Below are positions 1 through 8,116 of a stretch of DNA of 64,000 bases, piece by piece. The number at the start of each line of letters is the position of its first letter. Position 1 is the stretch's first letter. Source of the stretch: Thauera sedimentorum (GTDB taxonomy: Bacteria > Pseudomonadota > Gammaproteobacteria > Burkholderiales > Rhodocyclaceae). Location: positions 1-64,000 of the forward strand of contig NZ_JACTAH010000003.1 in NCBI RefSeq assembly GCF_014489115.1. The letters run 5' to 3'. Made by a program: the position numbers and the translations under genes. Under the pieces are notes generated by a model that saw nothing but the letters and a program-made list of their open reading frames with translations, did no database searches and was not told the DNA's origin.

Positions 1-90
1 CGAACAAACCGCTGAAGAACCGCTTAAACACTGACTTTCGCAGCACCCCGGCTCAACACCGGTGCGCCGTGCAGCGCGAAAGAGGTGCGC

Positions 91-118
91 ATTATAGACA
101 CCATGAAAAGACTGTCAA
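91..118 (-). promoter_or_regulatory. Strong sigma-70 promoter, rRNA type, reading out of the window
   Basis: On the minus strand a perfect -35 (TTGACA, 118-113) and a perfect -10 (TATAAT, 96-91) are separated by 16 bases. The bases after the -10 are GCGCACC, a GC-rich discriminator typical of stringently controlled stable-RNA promoters. No coding start follows before the window edge. It lies just past the tyrS terminator, so it probably drives an rRNA operon to the left. That identity is inference, because the operon itself is outside the window. Confidence 0.8.
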
Positions 119-197
119 CGCCCCTGAACGAAGAATTTCGACAAGCGACCGATAACACCGCCCCGCACCGCACCAAAAGAGCCGGCGAATCAAGGAC

Positions 198-226
198 AAA
201 GGGCGCCGACCTCGCGGCCGGCGCCC
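198..226 (-). terminator. Rho-independent terminator of tyrS
   Basis: On the minus strand, 25 bases past the tyrS stop, an 8-bp GC stem (GGGCGCCG with CGGCGCCC) closes a 10-base loop and is followed by TTTGT. The T-run is short, so termination may be incomplete. It separates tyrS from the strong promoter at 91-118. Confidence 0.6.
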
Positions 227-250
227 TGCTCCGCGTCCGAGCCGACGACC

Positions 251-1450
251 TCAGCCGAGCACCACGGAAGCAAACTTGCGCTTGCCGACCTGCAGCACTA
301 CGGTCTCGCCGGCCTTGAGCAGCAGCCCCTTGTCCTCGACCCGCTCGCCGTTGATCTTCACCCCACCCTGGCCGATCACACGAATCGCTTCCGAGGTGCT
401 GCCGGTCAGTCCGGCCTGCTTCAGGACCTGGAAGATCGGCAGCCCCTCACTTCCCACCTGCACGCTCACCTCGGGCATCTCGACGGGCATCGCACCGCGC
501 TGGAAGCGTGCTTCGAAATCGCGCAATGCGTCCTCTGCGGCCGAGAGGCCGTGGAATCGCGCGACCAACTCTTGTGCCAGCATCACCTTCACGTCGCGTG
601 GATTCCGCCCTTCCTCTACTTCCCGACGCAAGCCACCGATTTCGCTTGTCGGGCGGAAGGACAGAAGTTCGTAGTAACGCCACATCAGTTGGTCCGAGAT
701 GGACATCACCTTCCCGAAGATCTCGCGCGCCGGCTCGGCAATACCTATGTAGTTACCGAGGGACTTGGACATCTTGTTGACGCCGTCGAGCCCCTCCAGC
801 AAGGGCATCATCACCACGGTCTGCGGCGCCTGTCCTTCATGTTTCTGCAGTTCCCGTCCCATCAGCAGATTGAACTTCTGGTCGGTTCCGCCCAGTTCGA
901 CATCCGCCTTCATTGCCACCGAGTCGTAGCCCTGGCAGAGCGGATAGAGAAACTCATGCACCGCAATCGGCTGCTCGTTTGTGTAGCGCTTGGCGAAGTC
1001 GTCCCGCTCCAGCATGCGCGCGACGGTACTGCGCGAGGCAAGGCGGATCATGCCTGCGGCCCCGAGGCCGTTCATCCACTCGGAGTTGAAACAGATCTCG
1101 GTACGCTGCGGATCAAGGATCTTGAACACTTGATCCTGATAGGTCTTGGCGTTCTCCATGATCTGCTCGCGGGACAAGGGCGGACGCGTGGTGTTCTTGC
1201 CCGACGGATCGCCGATCATGCCGGTGAAGTCCCCGATCAGGAACATCACCTGGTGGCCGAGCTCCTGGAAGTGCCGCAGCTTGTTGATGAGGACCGTATG
1301 CCCGAAGTGCAGGTCGGGCGCAGTAGGGTCGAAGCCCGCCTTGACCCGCAGCGGGCGGCCGCTCTTCAGCTTCTCGACGAGTTCGGCCTCGATCAGGATC
1401 TCGTCGGCGCCGCGCTTGATCAGCGCCAGCGCGGATGCAACATCGCTCAT
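251..1450 (-). CDS. tyrS: Tyrosyl-tRNA synthetase, TyrZ-like type
   Basis: Charges tRNA-Tyr with tyrosine in the cytoplasm (class I synthetase, 399 residues). The class I signature is HFGH at residues 48-51 and the second signature is KMSKS at 226-230. This pairing is that of the TyrZ (type 2) subfamily; E. coli TyrS has KFGKT at the second site. A C-terminal S4 RNA-binding domain covers about residues 338-398. The ATG at 1450 has a GGGAG sequence upstream. The gene is divergent from the M23 peptidase gene and ends at a terminator in front of a probable rRNA promoter. The family assignment is certain and the subfamily follows from the motifs. Confidence 0.97.
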   Translation of the reverse strand: MSDVASALALIKRGADEILIEAELVEKLKSGRPLRVKAGFDPTAPDLHFGHTVLINKLRHFQELGHQVMFLIGDFTGMIGDPSGKNTTRPPLSREQIMENAKTYQDQVFKILDPQRTEICFNSEWMNGLGAAGMIRLASRSTVARMLERDDFAKRYTNEQPIAVHEFLYPLCQGYDSVAMKADVELGGTDQKFNLLMGRELQKHEGQAPQTVVMMPLLEGLDGVNKMSKSLGNYIGIAEPAREIFGKVMSISDQLMWRYYELLSFRPTSEIGGLRREVEEGRNPRDVKVMLAQELVARFHGLSAAEDALRDFEARFQRGAMPVEMPEVSVQVGSEGLPIFQVLKQAGLTGSTSEAIRVIGQGGVKINGERVEDKGLLLKAGETVVLQVGKRKFASVVLG

Positions 1451-1532
1451 TTACAAAAAATCTCCCTGCCCGTCACGCGGACCTGCACAAGACTTTGCTA
1501 GACTCTCGGAAATTTTTTGCCCGAAAAGTCCC

Positions 1533-2855
1533 ATGCAGGCCCGAAAGAAAAGGATTCTAGCCGATCTCCTGGCTCATCTGCCTTCGGCAAGGCGCGGTTG
1601 GGTGCTGGCACCACTGTTCGGCATCTCTCTGTTCGGCGTCGTGGCGGCGACAGCGACCACCCCCGACAGCCCGCCGCCCTTTCCGCTGCAGACCGTGGTC
1701 GAGAGACTGCCCGTCGCCCCGACGGCAGCCGATGCCGGCAGCGGACTGCCCTTCGTTCACGACGAACGCGTACTGCCGGGCGACACCATCGAATCGATCT
1801 TCCGTCGTCTCAACGTGTCGGACCCCGAAGCGCTGGCGTTCCTGCTCGGCACCGACGAAGGGCGCACCGCGCTTCGCCAGCTTCGCTCCGGACGGGCGGT
1901 CACCGCGCTTGTTGAGCCGGACGGCCGCCTGCGGGCCCTGAGCCTGCCGATCACCCAGGCCAGCGGCCGCTTCAGCATCGAGCGGACCGCCGAGGGCCTG
2001 CAGATCAGGGGCGAAGAGACCCAGGCGCTCGCCACCGTGGTGGAAATGCGCAGCGGCGTCATTCAGCACTCGCTCTTCGGCGCGACCGACGCCGCCGGCC
2101 TGCCCGACAGCGTCGCCACGAAGCTCGCCGAGATCTTCGGCACCGAGATCAACTTTCATACCGACCTCCGGCGCGGCGACTCCTTCAGCGTGGTCTACGA
2201 GACCCTATACGATCAGGGAAGCCCCTCGCGTACCGGCAAGATCCTCGCCGCAGAGTTCGTGAACCGCGGCGAACGGCATGTTGTCGTCCTGTTCCGCGGC
2301 GACGACGGGCGCGAACAATACTACACGGCAGACGGTCGCAGCCTGCGCCAGGCATTCCTGCGCTCTCCGCTCGAGTTCTCGCGCGTCACCTCGGGTTTCG
2401 GACGTCGCCTTCACCCCATCCACCGCAACTGGCGAACCCACGCCGGCGTCGACTTCGCTGCCCCGATCGGCACACCGATCAAGGCCACGTCCGACGGCAC
2501 GGTATCTTTCGTGGGCACCCAGCGCGGCTACGGCAACATCATCATCGTGCAGCACCGCGACCGCTACTCCACCGCCTACGCCCACCTGAACGGCTTCGCA
2601 CGCGGCCTGCGCAAGGGGCAACGCGTAAACCAGGGCGACGTGATCGGCTACGTGGGCAAGACCGGATGGGCAACCGGCCCTCACCTGCACTACGAGATCC
2701 GGGTGAACAACGTGCCGCACGATCCGATGCGTATCGCGCTGCCTGCCGCTCAACCGCTGACCAAGGGTGAACTGGCCAAGTTCAATGAGCAGACCTCGCC
2801 GCTGGTGGCGCGCATCGCCCTGCTCAACCGCAGTACCGTCGCTGCATTGCGCTAA
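1533..2855 (+). CDS. M23 family peptidoglycan metallopeptidase
   Basis: Probable cell-envelope endopeptidase cutting peptide cross-links in peptidoglycan (440 residues). A single N-terminal membrane or signal segment lies at about residues 20-42, so the enzyme should sit in the periplasm, anchored or exported. A LysM/OapA-like region (about 70-105) precedes the catalytic LytM/M23 domain. The zinc ligands are visible as H-x3-D at about 303-307 and HLH at about 384-386. The ATG at 1533 was chosen because it starts directly before the basic residues preceding the membrane segment; the reading frame stays open far upstream but overlaps tyrS. No clear Shine-Dalgarno sequence is present. Some relatives (MepM type) are elongation-related hydrolases; which one this is cannot be told. 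Confidence 0.9.
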   Translation: MQARKKRILADLLAHLPSARRGWVLAPLFGISLFGVVAATATTPDSPPPFPLQTVVERLPVAPTAADAGSGLPFVHDERVLPGDTIESIFRRLNVSDPEALAFLLGTDEGRTALRQLRSGRAVTALVEPDGRLRALSLPITQASGRFSIERTAEGLQIRGEETQALATVVEMRSGVIQHSLFGATDAAGLPDSVATKLAEIFGTEINFHTDLRRGDSFSVVYETLYDQGSPSRTGKILAAEFVNRGERHVVVLFRGDDGREQYYTADGRSLRQAFLRSPLEFSRVTSGFGRRLHPIHRNWRTHAGVDFAAPIGTPIKATSDGTVSFVGTQRGYGNIIIVQHRDRYSTAYAHLNGFARGLRKGQRVNQGDVIGYVGKTGWATGPHLHYEIRVNNVPHDPMRIALPAAQPLTKGELAKFNEQTSPLVARIALLNRSTVAALR

Positions 2856-2890
2856 GCGGAAGGCTGCTACGCACCGCCCGTACCAATAGA

Positions 2891-2922
2891 AACGGGGCGC
2901 CCCGAGCGGGGCGCCCCGTTTT
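2891..2922 (+). terminator. Rho-independent terminator after the M23 gene
   Basis: A 13-bp GC-rich perfect stem (2891-2903 with 2908-2920) with a GAGC loop runs into TTTTC. It lies between the convergent M23 and erpA genes. The opposite strand has only a short T-run, so it serves mainly the plus strand and perhaps weakly the other. Confidence 0.85.
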
Positions 2923-2961
2923 CATTCATTCCCGCTCAGTTCCGCCGGGGCGGGAGCAAAC

Positions 2962-3312
2962 TCAGGCCGAGAACGACGACCCGCAGCCGCAGGTGCTGGT
3001 GGCATTCGGGTTGCGGATCACGAACTGCGACCCTTCCAGCCCTTCGGTGTAATCGATCTCTGCACCGACCAGATACTGGTAGCTCATCGGATCGATCAGC
3101 AGCGTCACGCCATTCTTTTCCAAGGCGGTATCGTCTTCCGCCACTTCCTCGTCGAAGGTGAATCCGTACTGGAAGCCGGAGCAGCCACCGCCGGTGACGA
3201 AGACGCGCAGCTTCAGCGCCGGATTGCCTTCTTCCTCGATCAGTTCCTTCACCTTGCCGGCCGCACTGTCAGTGAAAACGAGCACTTCCGGGCTTTCGAC
3301 TACTGCGTTCAT
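2962..3312 (-). CDS. erpA: Iron-sulfur cluster insertion protein ErpA
   Basis: A-type carrier that hands Fe-S clusters to apoproteins, cytoplasmic, 116 residues, the usual length. The three cluster-binding cysteines are at C44 (in GGGCSG) and C108/C110 (in CGCG near the C-terminus). The acidic stretch EEVAEDD at about 55-61 is typical of ErpA rather than IscA. It stands alone between the M23 gene, which converges on it, and argC, which is 89 bases upstream on the same strand. Assignment to ErpA within the A-type carriers is by overall sequence and is confident. Confidence 0.95.
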   Translation of the reverse strand: MNAVVESPEVLVFTDSAAGKVKELIEEEGNPALKLRVFVTGGGCSGFQYGFTFDEEVAEDDTALEKNGVTLLIDPMSYQYLVGAEIDYTEGLEGSQFVIRNPNATSTCGCGSSFSA

Positions 3313-3401
3313 GTTCTTTCCTCTCTGGGGCTAGGGGCCAATGATGCGGCAACTGTCCGCCACTGGTCAAAATTGATCGTAACAGACTGAAAAAGGTTCC
3401 C

Positions 3402-4430
3402 TCAGGGGCTGACCGGAACGATATCCAGGCCGAGCATCTCGTCACAGCCGAACATGATGTTCATGTTCTGGACCGCCTGGCCGGCAGCGCCCTTGACCAG
3501 GTTGTCGATCACCGACAGCACCACCACGACGTCCTGTCCTTGCGGGCGATGCACCGCGATGCGGCAGATGTTCGAAGCACGGACCGAACGCGTTTCCGGG
3601 TGGCTGCCGGCGGGCAGTACATCGACAAAGGGCTCGGCGGCATAGCGCTTCTCGTACAGCGCCTGGAGATCCACATCGCTGCTCAGCTTCGCGTACAGGG
3701 TCGCATGGATGCCGCGGATCATCGGCGTCAGATGCGGCACGAAGGTCAGCCCGACCTGCTGGCCGGCAGCGCGGACGAGCCCTTGACGGATCTCGGGGAG
3801 GTGGCGGTGTCCAGGGACGCCGTAGGCCTTGAAGCTGTCGGCCGCCTCGGCGAACAGGGTATGCACTTCGGCCTTGCGGCCAGCCCCGGACACACCGGAC
3901 TTGGCGTCCGCCACGAGATGCCCGAGATCGACCACACCCGCCTCGATCAGCGGCAGGAAGCCGAGCTGCACGGCCGTCGGGTAGCAACCCGGATTGGCCA
4001 GTACGCGGGCGCTGCGGATCTGCTCGCGATTGACCTCGGGCAGACCGTACACCGCCTCCTCGACGAGCTCGGGCGCAGCATGCTCCATGCCGTACCACTT
4101 CTGCCACTCGGCGATGTCTCGAATACGGAAATCCGCCGCCAGGTCGATCACCCGAACGCCCGCAGCGACCAGTTCCGCCGCCTGCTTCATCGCAATACCG
4201 TTGGGGGTCGCAAAGAACACCACGTCACATTGGTCGAGTGCCGCATCCTGCGGGGCGACGAAGCGCAGATCGACACGACCGCGCAGGCTGGGGAACATGT
4301 CGGCCACCGGCAAGCCGGCCTCGCCGCGGGAGGTAATCGCGGTCAGACTCACCTGGGGATGGCGCGCAAGCAACCGCAACAGCTCCACGCCCGTATAGCC
4401 GGTACCACCTACCACACCAACCTTGATCAT
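3402..4430 (-). CDS. argC: N-acetyl-gamma-glutamyl-phosphate reductase
   Basis: Third step of arginine synthesis: NADPH-dependent reduction of N-acetylglutamyl phosphate to the semialdehyde. It has 342 residues, the long proteobacterial form. The N-terminal dinucleotide-binding motif is GGTGYTG (8-14). The catalytic cysteine is C149 in NPGCYPT, and the GHRH motif near 205 carries the conserved active-site histidine. The ATG at 4430 is preceded by AGGAGG. It lies downstream of the rplM-rpsI operon but is separated from it by a terminator at 4497-4527. Confidence 0.96.
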   Translation of the reverse strand: MIKVGVVGGTGYTGVELLRLLARHPQVSLTAITSRGEAGLPVADMFPSLRGRVDLRFVAPQDAALDQCDVVFFATPNGIAMKQAAELVAAGVRVIDLAADFRIRDIAEWQKWYGMEHAAPELVEEAVYGLPEVNREQIRSARVLANPGCYPTAVQLGFLPLIEAGVVDLGHLVADAKSGVSGAGRKAEVHTLFAEAADSFKAYGVPGHRHLPEIRQGLVRAAGQQVGLTFVPHLTPMIRGIHATLYAKLSSDVDLQALYEKRYAAEPFVDVLPAGSHPETRSVRASNICRIAVHRPQGQDVVVVLSVIDNLVKGAAGQAVQNMNIMFGCDEMLGLDIVPVSP

Positions 4431-4496
4431 CTTTCCTCCTTGCCTGGCGACGATGCCACGGCCAATTATCGCACTGCAGGAATTCGTTTGCGGTGC

Positions 4497-4527
4497 AAAA
4501 GCACAAAGCCGCCTCGCGGGCGGCTTT
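4497..4527 (-). terminator. Rho-independent terminator of the rplM-rpsI operon
   Basis: On the minus strand a 9-bp stem (AAAGCCGCC with GGCGGCTTT, loop of 5) is followed by GTGCTTTT. It starts 24 bases past the rpsI stop and isolates the ribosomal operon from argC. Confidence 0.8.
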
Positions 4528-4550
4528 GCTCGAGCGAACCCCCGCAGGGA

Positions 4551-4943
4551 TCAGCGCTTGGAGAACTGCTTGCGACGACGCGCCTTGTGGAAGCCGACCT
4601 TCTTACGCTCGACTTCACGGGCATCGCGGGTCACGAAGCCGGCCTTGCGCAGGTCGGACTTCAGCTCGGCATCGTAGTCGATCAGCGCACGGGTGATGCC
4701 GTGGCGCACCGCACCGGCCTGGCCGGATTCGCCACCACCGGTCACGTTGACCATGATGTCGAAGCGGGACTCGTTGCCGGTCAACACCAGCGGCTGACGG
4801 ACGATCATCCGGCCGGTTTCGCGCGAGAAGAACTGGTCAACCGGCTTGCCGTTGACGACGATGTTGCCGGAGCCCGGCTTGATGAATACACGGGCCACCG
4901 CGGTCTTGCGGCGACCGGTGCCGTAGTTGTAAGTCACGGCCAT
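4551..4943 (-). CDS. rpsI: 30S ribosomal protein S9
   Basis: Small-subunit ribosomal protein, 130 residues, the normal length. The basic C-terminal tail ending in QFSKR reaches the decoding region and contacts P-site tRNA in known structures. The [15 protein letters not shown] stretch at the N-terminus is the S9 signature. It follows rplM after only 13 bases, so the two form one operon transcribed from the promoter at 5443-5472. Confidence 0.98.
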   Translation of the reverse strand: MAVTYNYGTGRRKTAVARVFIKPGSGNIVVNGKPVDQFFSRETGRMIVRQPLVLTGNESRFDIMVNVTGGGESGQAGAVRHGITRALIDYDAELKSDLRKAGFVTRDAREVERKKVGFHKARRRKQFSKR

Positions 4944-4956
4944 TTATCGGCTCCTG

Positions 4957-5385
4957 TCAGATCTCGAGAACTTTGGGCTGCTGAGCGGTATGCGGATGCT
5001 CGGCACCGGCGTAGCACTTCAGCTTCTTCAGCATGGCGTAACCCAGCGGACCCTTGGGCAGCATGCCCTTCACCGCCTTCTCCAGCACACGCTCCGGGAA
5101 GCGTTGCTGCAGCTTGGTGAAGTTGGTCTCGTAGATCCCGCCCGGATAACCGGAGTGACGGTAGTACTTCTTGTCCAGCGCCTTGTTGCCGGTCACGCGA
5201 AGCTTGTCCACATTGACGACCACGATGTAGTCACCGGTATCGACGTGCGGCGTGTAGATGGGTTTGTGCTTGCCACGCAGGCGACGCGCCACTTCGGCGG
5301 CAAGCCGGCCAAGCACCTTGTCCGTCCCGTCAACAACGAACCAGTCGCGCTGAACCTCGTGCGGCTTGGCAGAAAACGTTTTCAT
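4957..5385 (-). CDS. rplM: 50S ribosomal protein L13
   Basis: Large-subunit assembly protein, 142 residues, full length. Recognisable L13 features are the MKTFSAKP start, the DKVLGRLA segment (about 22-29), the HVDTGDYI segment and the [10 protein letters not shown] motif in the C-terminal third. It is the first gene of the rplM-rpsI operon. The leader of about 50 bases contains a GAGG ribosome-binding sequence just before the ATG at 5385, and a good promoter lies upstream. Confidence 0.98.
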   Translation of the reverse strand: MKTFSAKPHEVQRDWFVVDGTDKVLGRLAAEVARRLRGKHKPIYTPHVDTGDYIVVVNVDKLRVTGNKALDKKYYRHSGYPGGIYETNFTKLQQRFPERVLEKAVKGMLPKGPLGYAMLKKLKCYAGAEHPHTAQQPKVLEI

Positions 5386-5442
5386 TCGAAACCTCGATCT
5401 TTGTCAGGCCTGGCGAACCGGCCACCAAACGGAAAGCTCGCA

Positions 5443-5472
5443 ATCTTAATGCGCTAGCCATTGCGATGTCAA
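5443..5472 (-). promoter_or_regulatory. Promoter of the rplM-rpsI operon
   Basis: On the minus strand, TTGACA (5472-5467) is followed after 18 bases by TAAGAT (5448-5443). It sits 58 bases upstream of the rplM start and just downstream of the terminator of the candidate small RNA, so the ribosomal operon is transcribed independently of that RNA. Confidence 0.7.
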
Positions 5473-5496
5473 TCGCCAATGCAGGGAGAAACAAGC

Positions 5497-5527
5497 AAAA
5501 AAAACGCAGTCCGCTCGGGACTGCGTT
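5497..5527 (-). terminator. Terminator of the candidate small RNA
   Basis: A perfect 10-bp stem (AACGCAGTCC with GGACTGCGTT) and a 5-base loop are followed on the minus strand by eight T. This is the strongest intrinsic terminator in the left third of the window, and it serves no protein gene. Confidence 0.9.
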
Positions 5528-5643
5528 AAATCCACACCAAAGGAGGAGGGTGGAGGAGACACCGTTTGGACCGCGGAGACGTTTGCGATCCGACTGGGAT
5601 GGATTACACCAAAGCGGATATCGCCGCGCAAGCAGTTTTTGTG
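5497..5643 (-). ncRNA. Candidate small RNA with anti-Shine-Dalgarno motifs
   Basis: An orphan transcription unit on the minus strand, about 147 nt. A -10 box TATAGT (5655-5650) with a possible -35 TTTATA (5677-5672) would start RNA near 5643. A strong terminator ends it: a 10-bp perfect stem (5503-5512 with 5518-5527) and eight U. No minus-strand gene reads into this terminator; the nearest, coq7, lies beyond the oppositely oriented osmC-like gene. The RNA carries CUCCUCC (5558-5552) and CCCUCCUCCUUU (5550-5539). The latter includes CCUCCUUU, the same core as the 3' end of 16S rRNA, so it could pair with ribosome-binding sites of mRNAs. As I recall, Rfam holds a Betaproteobacteria toxic small RNA family with such a motif; membership is untested. 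Confidence 0.65.
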
Positions 5644-5651
5644 CATTGCAC

Positions 5652-5946
5652 TATAATTGTTTTGATCCTTTTATAAACTACATTTATTGCTCTTTAAGCT
5701 ACTGACTTATAAGCGTTGTGAGCCTCATACCGAGTGGGATTCCGGCGAGCCCGGGAACGACGGACCGAGGATCATCGGCCGTGGATGGCACGGCGCACGA
5801 TGGGCGGCAGCCGCGCCCTTGCCCGGCCGCACGCCGATCGCGCCCGCGCATCGCACCACGGACCTGGCAGTGTACAAAGCTCCGGTAGAATTGCCGCCCG
5901 CAGCGCCCCGCAGGCGTGGAACGCAACAGGCTGATTGGAGAGAGTG
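5652..5946 (+). other. Leader region of the OsmC-like gene with a boxA-like sequence
   Basis: No gene is visible on the plus strand here. A TATAAT hexamer at 5652-5657 overlaps the -10 box of the small RNA on the other strand, so the two promoters may share an AT-rich core; no good -35 is seen for the plus direction. At 5688-5697 lies TGCTCTTTAA, matching the boxA antitermination core of rRNA leaders. The remaining 250 bases up to the OsmC-like gene show nothing I can name. Confidence 0.3.
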
Positions 5947-6369
5947 ATGGAGTGCAAGATCAAGTGGACCGGGGTGGACGGCATGACCTTCCTGGCCGAG
6001 ACCGGCAGCGGACACGTTGTGGCAATGGACGGCGCCCCCGAGGGTGGCGGTCGCAATCTGGCACCCCGTCCGATGGAGCTGATGCTCGCCGGAGCCGGTG
6101 GTTGCACCGCCTACGACGTGGTGCTGATCCTCAAGCGCGGCCGCCACGACGTGCGCGGATGCGAGGTGAGCCTGGCGGCGGACCGCGCCGACACCGACCC
6201 GAAGGTGTTCACTAGCATCCGCTTCACCTACAAGGTCAGCGGCAAGGGCCTCAAGCCCGAGGCGGTGGAGCGCGCGGTGCACCTGTCCGCGGAGAAGTAC
6301 TGCTCCGCCTCCATCATGCTCGGCAAGACCGCCGAGATCACCCATGAGTGGGAGATCGTCGAGGTCTAG
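5947..6369 (+). CDS. OsmC family protein, YhfA-like
   Basis: Small cytoplasmic OsmC/Ohr-fold protein of 140 residues. Two cysteines in the family's usual places are present: C53 in GAGGCTAYD and C119 in EKYCSA. In OsmC and Ohr these form the thiol pair that reduces organic hydroperoxides. The sequence resembles E. coli YhfA, whose function is not established, more than OsmC or Ohr. The ATG at 5947 is chosen because GGAG lies 7-10 bases upstream; a TTG four codons earlier overlaps that site. It is convergent with coq7, 7 bases away. Peroxidase activity is inferred from the fold only. Confidence 0.88.
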   Translation: MECKIKWTGVDGMTFLAETGSGHVVAMDGAPEGGGRNLAPRPMELMLAGAGGCTAYDVVLILKRGRHDVRGCEVSLAADRADTDPKVFTSIRFTYKVSGKGLKPEAVERAVHLSAEKYCSASIMLGKTAEITHEWEIVEV

Positions 6370-6376
6370 CCCCGCG

Positions 6377-6997
6377 TCAGACCCAGTACGCGGTGCGGGT
6401 CATCACCTTCGAAGCAAGCTTCATCGCCGATTTGACCGGCGCGGGCAGTTCGAGCGCGCCGAGCGACACCGCGGTGTCGGCGTGGCGCATCTCGTCCTCC
6501 TTCATCTGCTCGACGATCGCACGCGAGCGGGCATCGTCGGCCGGCAGGGTCTGGAGGTGCCCCTTGAGGTGCGCTTCGACCTGACGCTCGGTCTCGGCGA
6601 GGAAACCGAGATTCCAACGGTCTCCGAACTTGCCGGCGAGCAGCCCGATCGCCAGTGCACCGCCGTACCACACCGGGTTGAGCAGGCTCTTCCGCCCGCC
6701 CAGTTCGCCGATGCGCTGTTCGGTCCACGCCAGATGCTCGGTTTCCTCGTTCGACGCCTCCTGCAGGGCGACGCGCGTACCCGGGTCGCGCGACATCATC
6801 GCCTGGCCCTGGTAGAGCGCCTGGGCGCAGATCTCGCCGCAGTGGTTGATGCGCATCAGTGCCGCGGCGTGGCGCTTTTCCTCATCGGAGAGCGGGGCGT
6901 CCGGCAGCTCCGCGCCCGGCAACGGGCGTACGCTGCGGGCGGGGGCGAATACGGTACGCAGTGCGCGATCAAACTGGATGATGGCCTGGTCGATCAT
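6377..6997 (-). CDS. coq7: 3-demethoxyubiquinol 3-hydroxylase Coq7
   Basis: Di-iron hydroxylase that adds the C6 hydroxyl in ubiquinone synthesis, membrane-associated, 206 residues. The ferritin-like ligands are visible: E55 in NHCGEICA, E85 and H88 in NEETEHL, a middle glutamate in [12 protein letters not shown], and the E-x3-H of KEDEMRHAD. The frame is open 40 codons further upstream, but the ATG at 6997 begins the conserved region ([13 protein letters not shown]), and the upstream part overlaps the neighbouring gene. It is the last gene of a leftward run that begins with rubrerythrin. E. coli uses the unrelated flavoprotein UbiF; betaproteobacteria commonly have Coq7. Confidence 0.95.
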   Translation of the reverse strand: MIDQAIIQFDRALRTVFAPARSVRPLPGAELPDAPLSDEEKRHAAALMRINHCGEICAQALYQGQAMMSRDPGTRVALQEASNEETEHLAWTEQRIGELGGRKSLLNPVWYGGALAIGLLAGKFGDRWNLGFLAETERQVEAHLKGHLQTLPADDARSRAIVEQMKEDEMRHADTAVSLGALELPAPVKSAMKLASKVMTRTAYWV

Positions 6998-7004
6998 GGC
7001 AAAC

Positions 7005-7532
7005 TCAACGGTAGATGGGGTTGGCGCCGTCGCTCTGTTGAAGGCGGCGCAGGACCTCGTCGCGATTCCGTGGGGGCGCGGGTCCGTCGCAGAAGTGATC
7101 CCTGGCGAGCGCAGCACGCGGTCTGTTGTAGCTGTTGTCGGAGATGGGCGCCCATTCGGAGTTGCGCGCCCTGGACCAGCTTCCGTCGCGACGTCCGCTG
7201 GCGTAGATGCGGCGCTCGCCGGTGTTGCAACGGATGCCCTCGAAGGTCACGTTCTCCGCGCCGCCCGGCGTACGCACCACCAGCACGTAACGCACCACGC
7301 CGTCCTCGCCGACGCTGAGCGTCTGCTCGTCGATCAGAAACGTGTTGGGCGAGGCGCTGGAGACGAAGAACTCGCGCAGCGAGGATTCGGCCGGCGCGGG
7401 CGGGAACTCGACCTCCCCTTCCTTCCAGTTCGCGTTTGCCTCCTCGTCGGCGAGAAACTGCGCCGAAACGGGGCCGGAAAAACAAACGAGGGCCGCCAGG
7501 CCCCCGCGGATGAGCAGATGCAGCGATTTCAA
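7005..7532 (-). CDS. CNP1-like exported protein
   Basis: Secreted or periplasmic protein of the CNP1-like family (named for a cryptic neisserial protein), function unknown. A Sec signal peptide covers about residues 1-24, ending at VSA before QF. The mature part has [10 protein letters not shown] and the [15 protein letters not shown] segment conserved in the family, and two cysteines that could form a disulfide. I chose the TTG at 7532: it has GGAGA nine bases upstream, overlaps the stop of the DUF3501 gene as TTGA, and gives a clean signal peptide. A GTG at 7550 adds six residues and is the alternative. It lies between the DUF3501 gene and coq7 in one leftward transcription unit. Confidence 0.8.
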   Translation of the reverse strand: MKSLHLLIRGGLAALVCFSGPVSAQFLADEEANANWKEGEVEFPPAPAESSLREFFVSSASPNTFLIDEQTLSVGEDGVVRYVLVVRTPGGAENVTFEGIRCNTGERRIYASGRRDGSWSRARNSEWAPISDNSYNRPRAALARDHFCDGPAPPRNRDEVLRRLQQSDGANPIYR

Positions 7533-8116
7533 GCGTGCAGGTCTCCACACAGGGATGAGCGAATGACTTCGGGCACCGGGTCGACCGCAACCCGGCAGGC
7601 GGGATGATCGATACCCACTGCCAGTGCGGCGCCCGCCCCAAGCGCGGCGATCATGGCCGGCTCAAGCTCGAAACGCAGGAAGTGCACCGACGAGGTCTTT
7701 TCGCCATTTTCGCGCTCAAGGTCCTCGTCTGCAATCGCAAATACCGCGTCATGCCCCGCCACGCGCACCCAGACCCGGTCCTCGACGCCTATCAGCCGCG
7801 CCAGCCAGTGCTTGCGTTCGAGCGGATCGGCGTACTCGATGAGCATGGTCGCCTTCCAGTTACTGCCATCCGGAACCAGCGGATTGTAGGCATCGAGCTC
7901 GTCCTCGATGCCCGCCTCCTCGAAGATGCGCTCGACCCGCAGCATCTCCTGGATCTGGTAGCGGATGGTCAGTTCGTCCTCGAAGATCAGCGTCACGCTG
8001 TCGCCAACCCGCAAGGCACGCCGCTTCTTGTGCTCGATCACCCGCGCACGGAACTCGGCACGCTGGCGCGCATAGTCCTCGAGGCTCAGCAGGGACTCCC
8101 TGGCGATCGCGCTCAT
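7529..8116 (-). CDS. DUF3501 family protein
   Basis: Soluble protein of 195 residues, rich in acidic and basic residues, with no membrane segment or signal. It matches the DUF3501 family, to which no activity has been assigned. The IRYQIQEMLRVERI segment (about 52-65) and the NWKATMLIEY segment are the parts I recognise. The start overlaps the stop of the Fe-S protein gene (ATGA), and its stop overlaps the next start (TTGA), so the three are translationally coupled. The company of the Fe-S protein and rubrerythrin suggests a shared redox or stress role; that is inference. Confidence 0.85.
   Translation of the reverse strand: MSAIARESLLSLEDYARQRAEFRARVIEHKKRRALRVGDSVTLIFEDELTIRYQIQEMLRVERIFEEAGIEDELDAYNPLVPDGSNWKATMLIEYADPLERKHWLARLIGVEDRVWVRVAGHDAVFAIADEDLERENGEKTSSVHFLRFELEPAMIAALGAGAALAVGIDHPACRVAVDPVPEVIRSSLCGDLHA

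Noticed and set aside
85..318. Plus-strand frame of 77 codons at the left edge
   Set aside because: It overlaps a promoter, a terminator and the end of tyrS in antisense and has no ribosome site.
5446..5646. Possible 66-residue reading frame on the minus strand over the candidate small RNA
   Set aside because: It runs straight through the strong terminator at 5497-5527 and has no ribosome site, so it would not be translated from that transcript.
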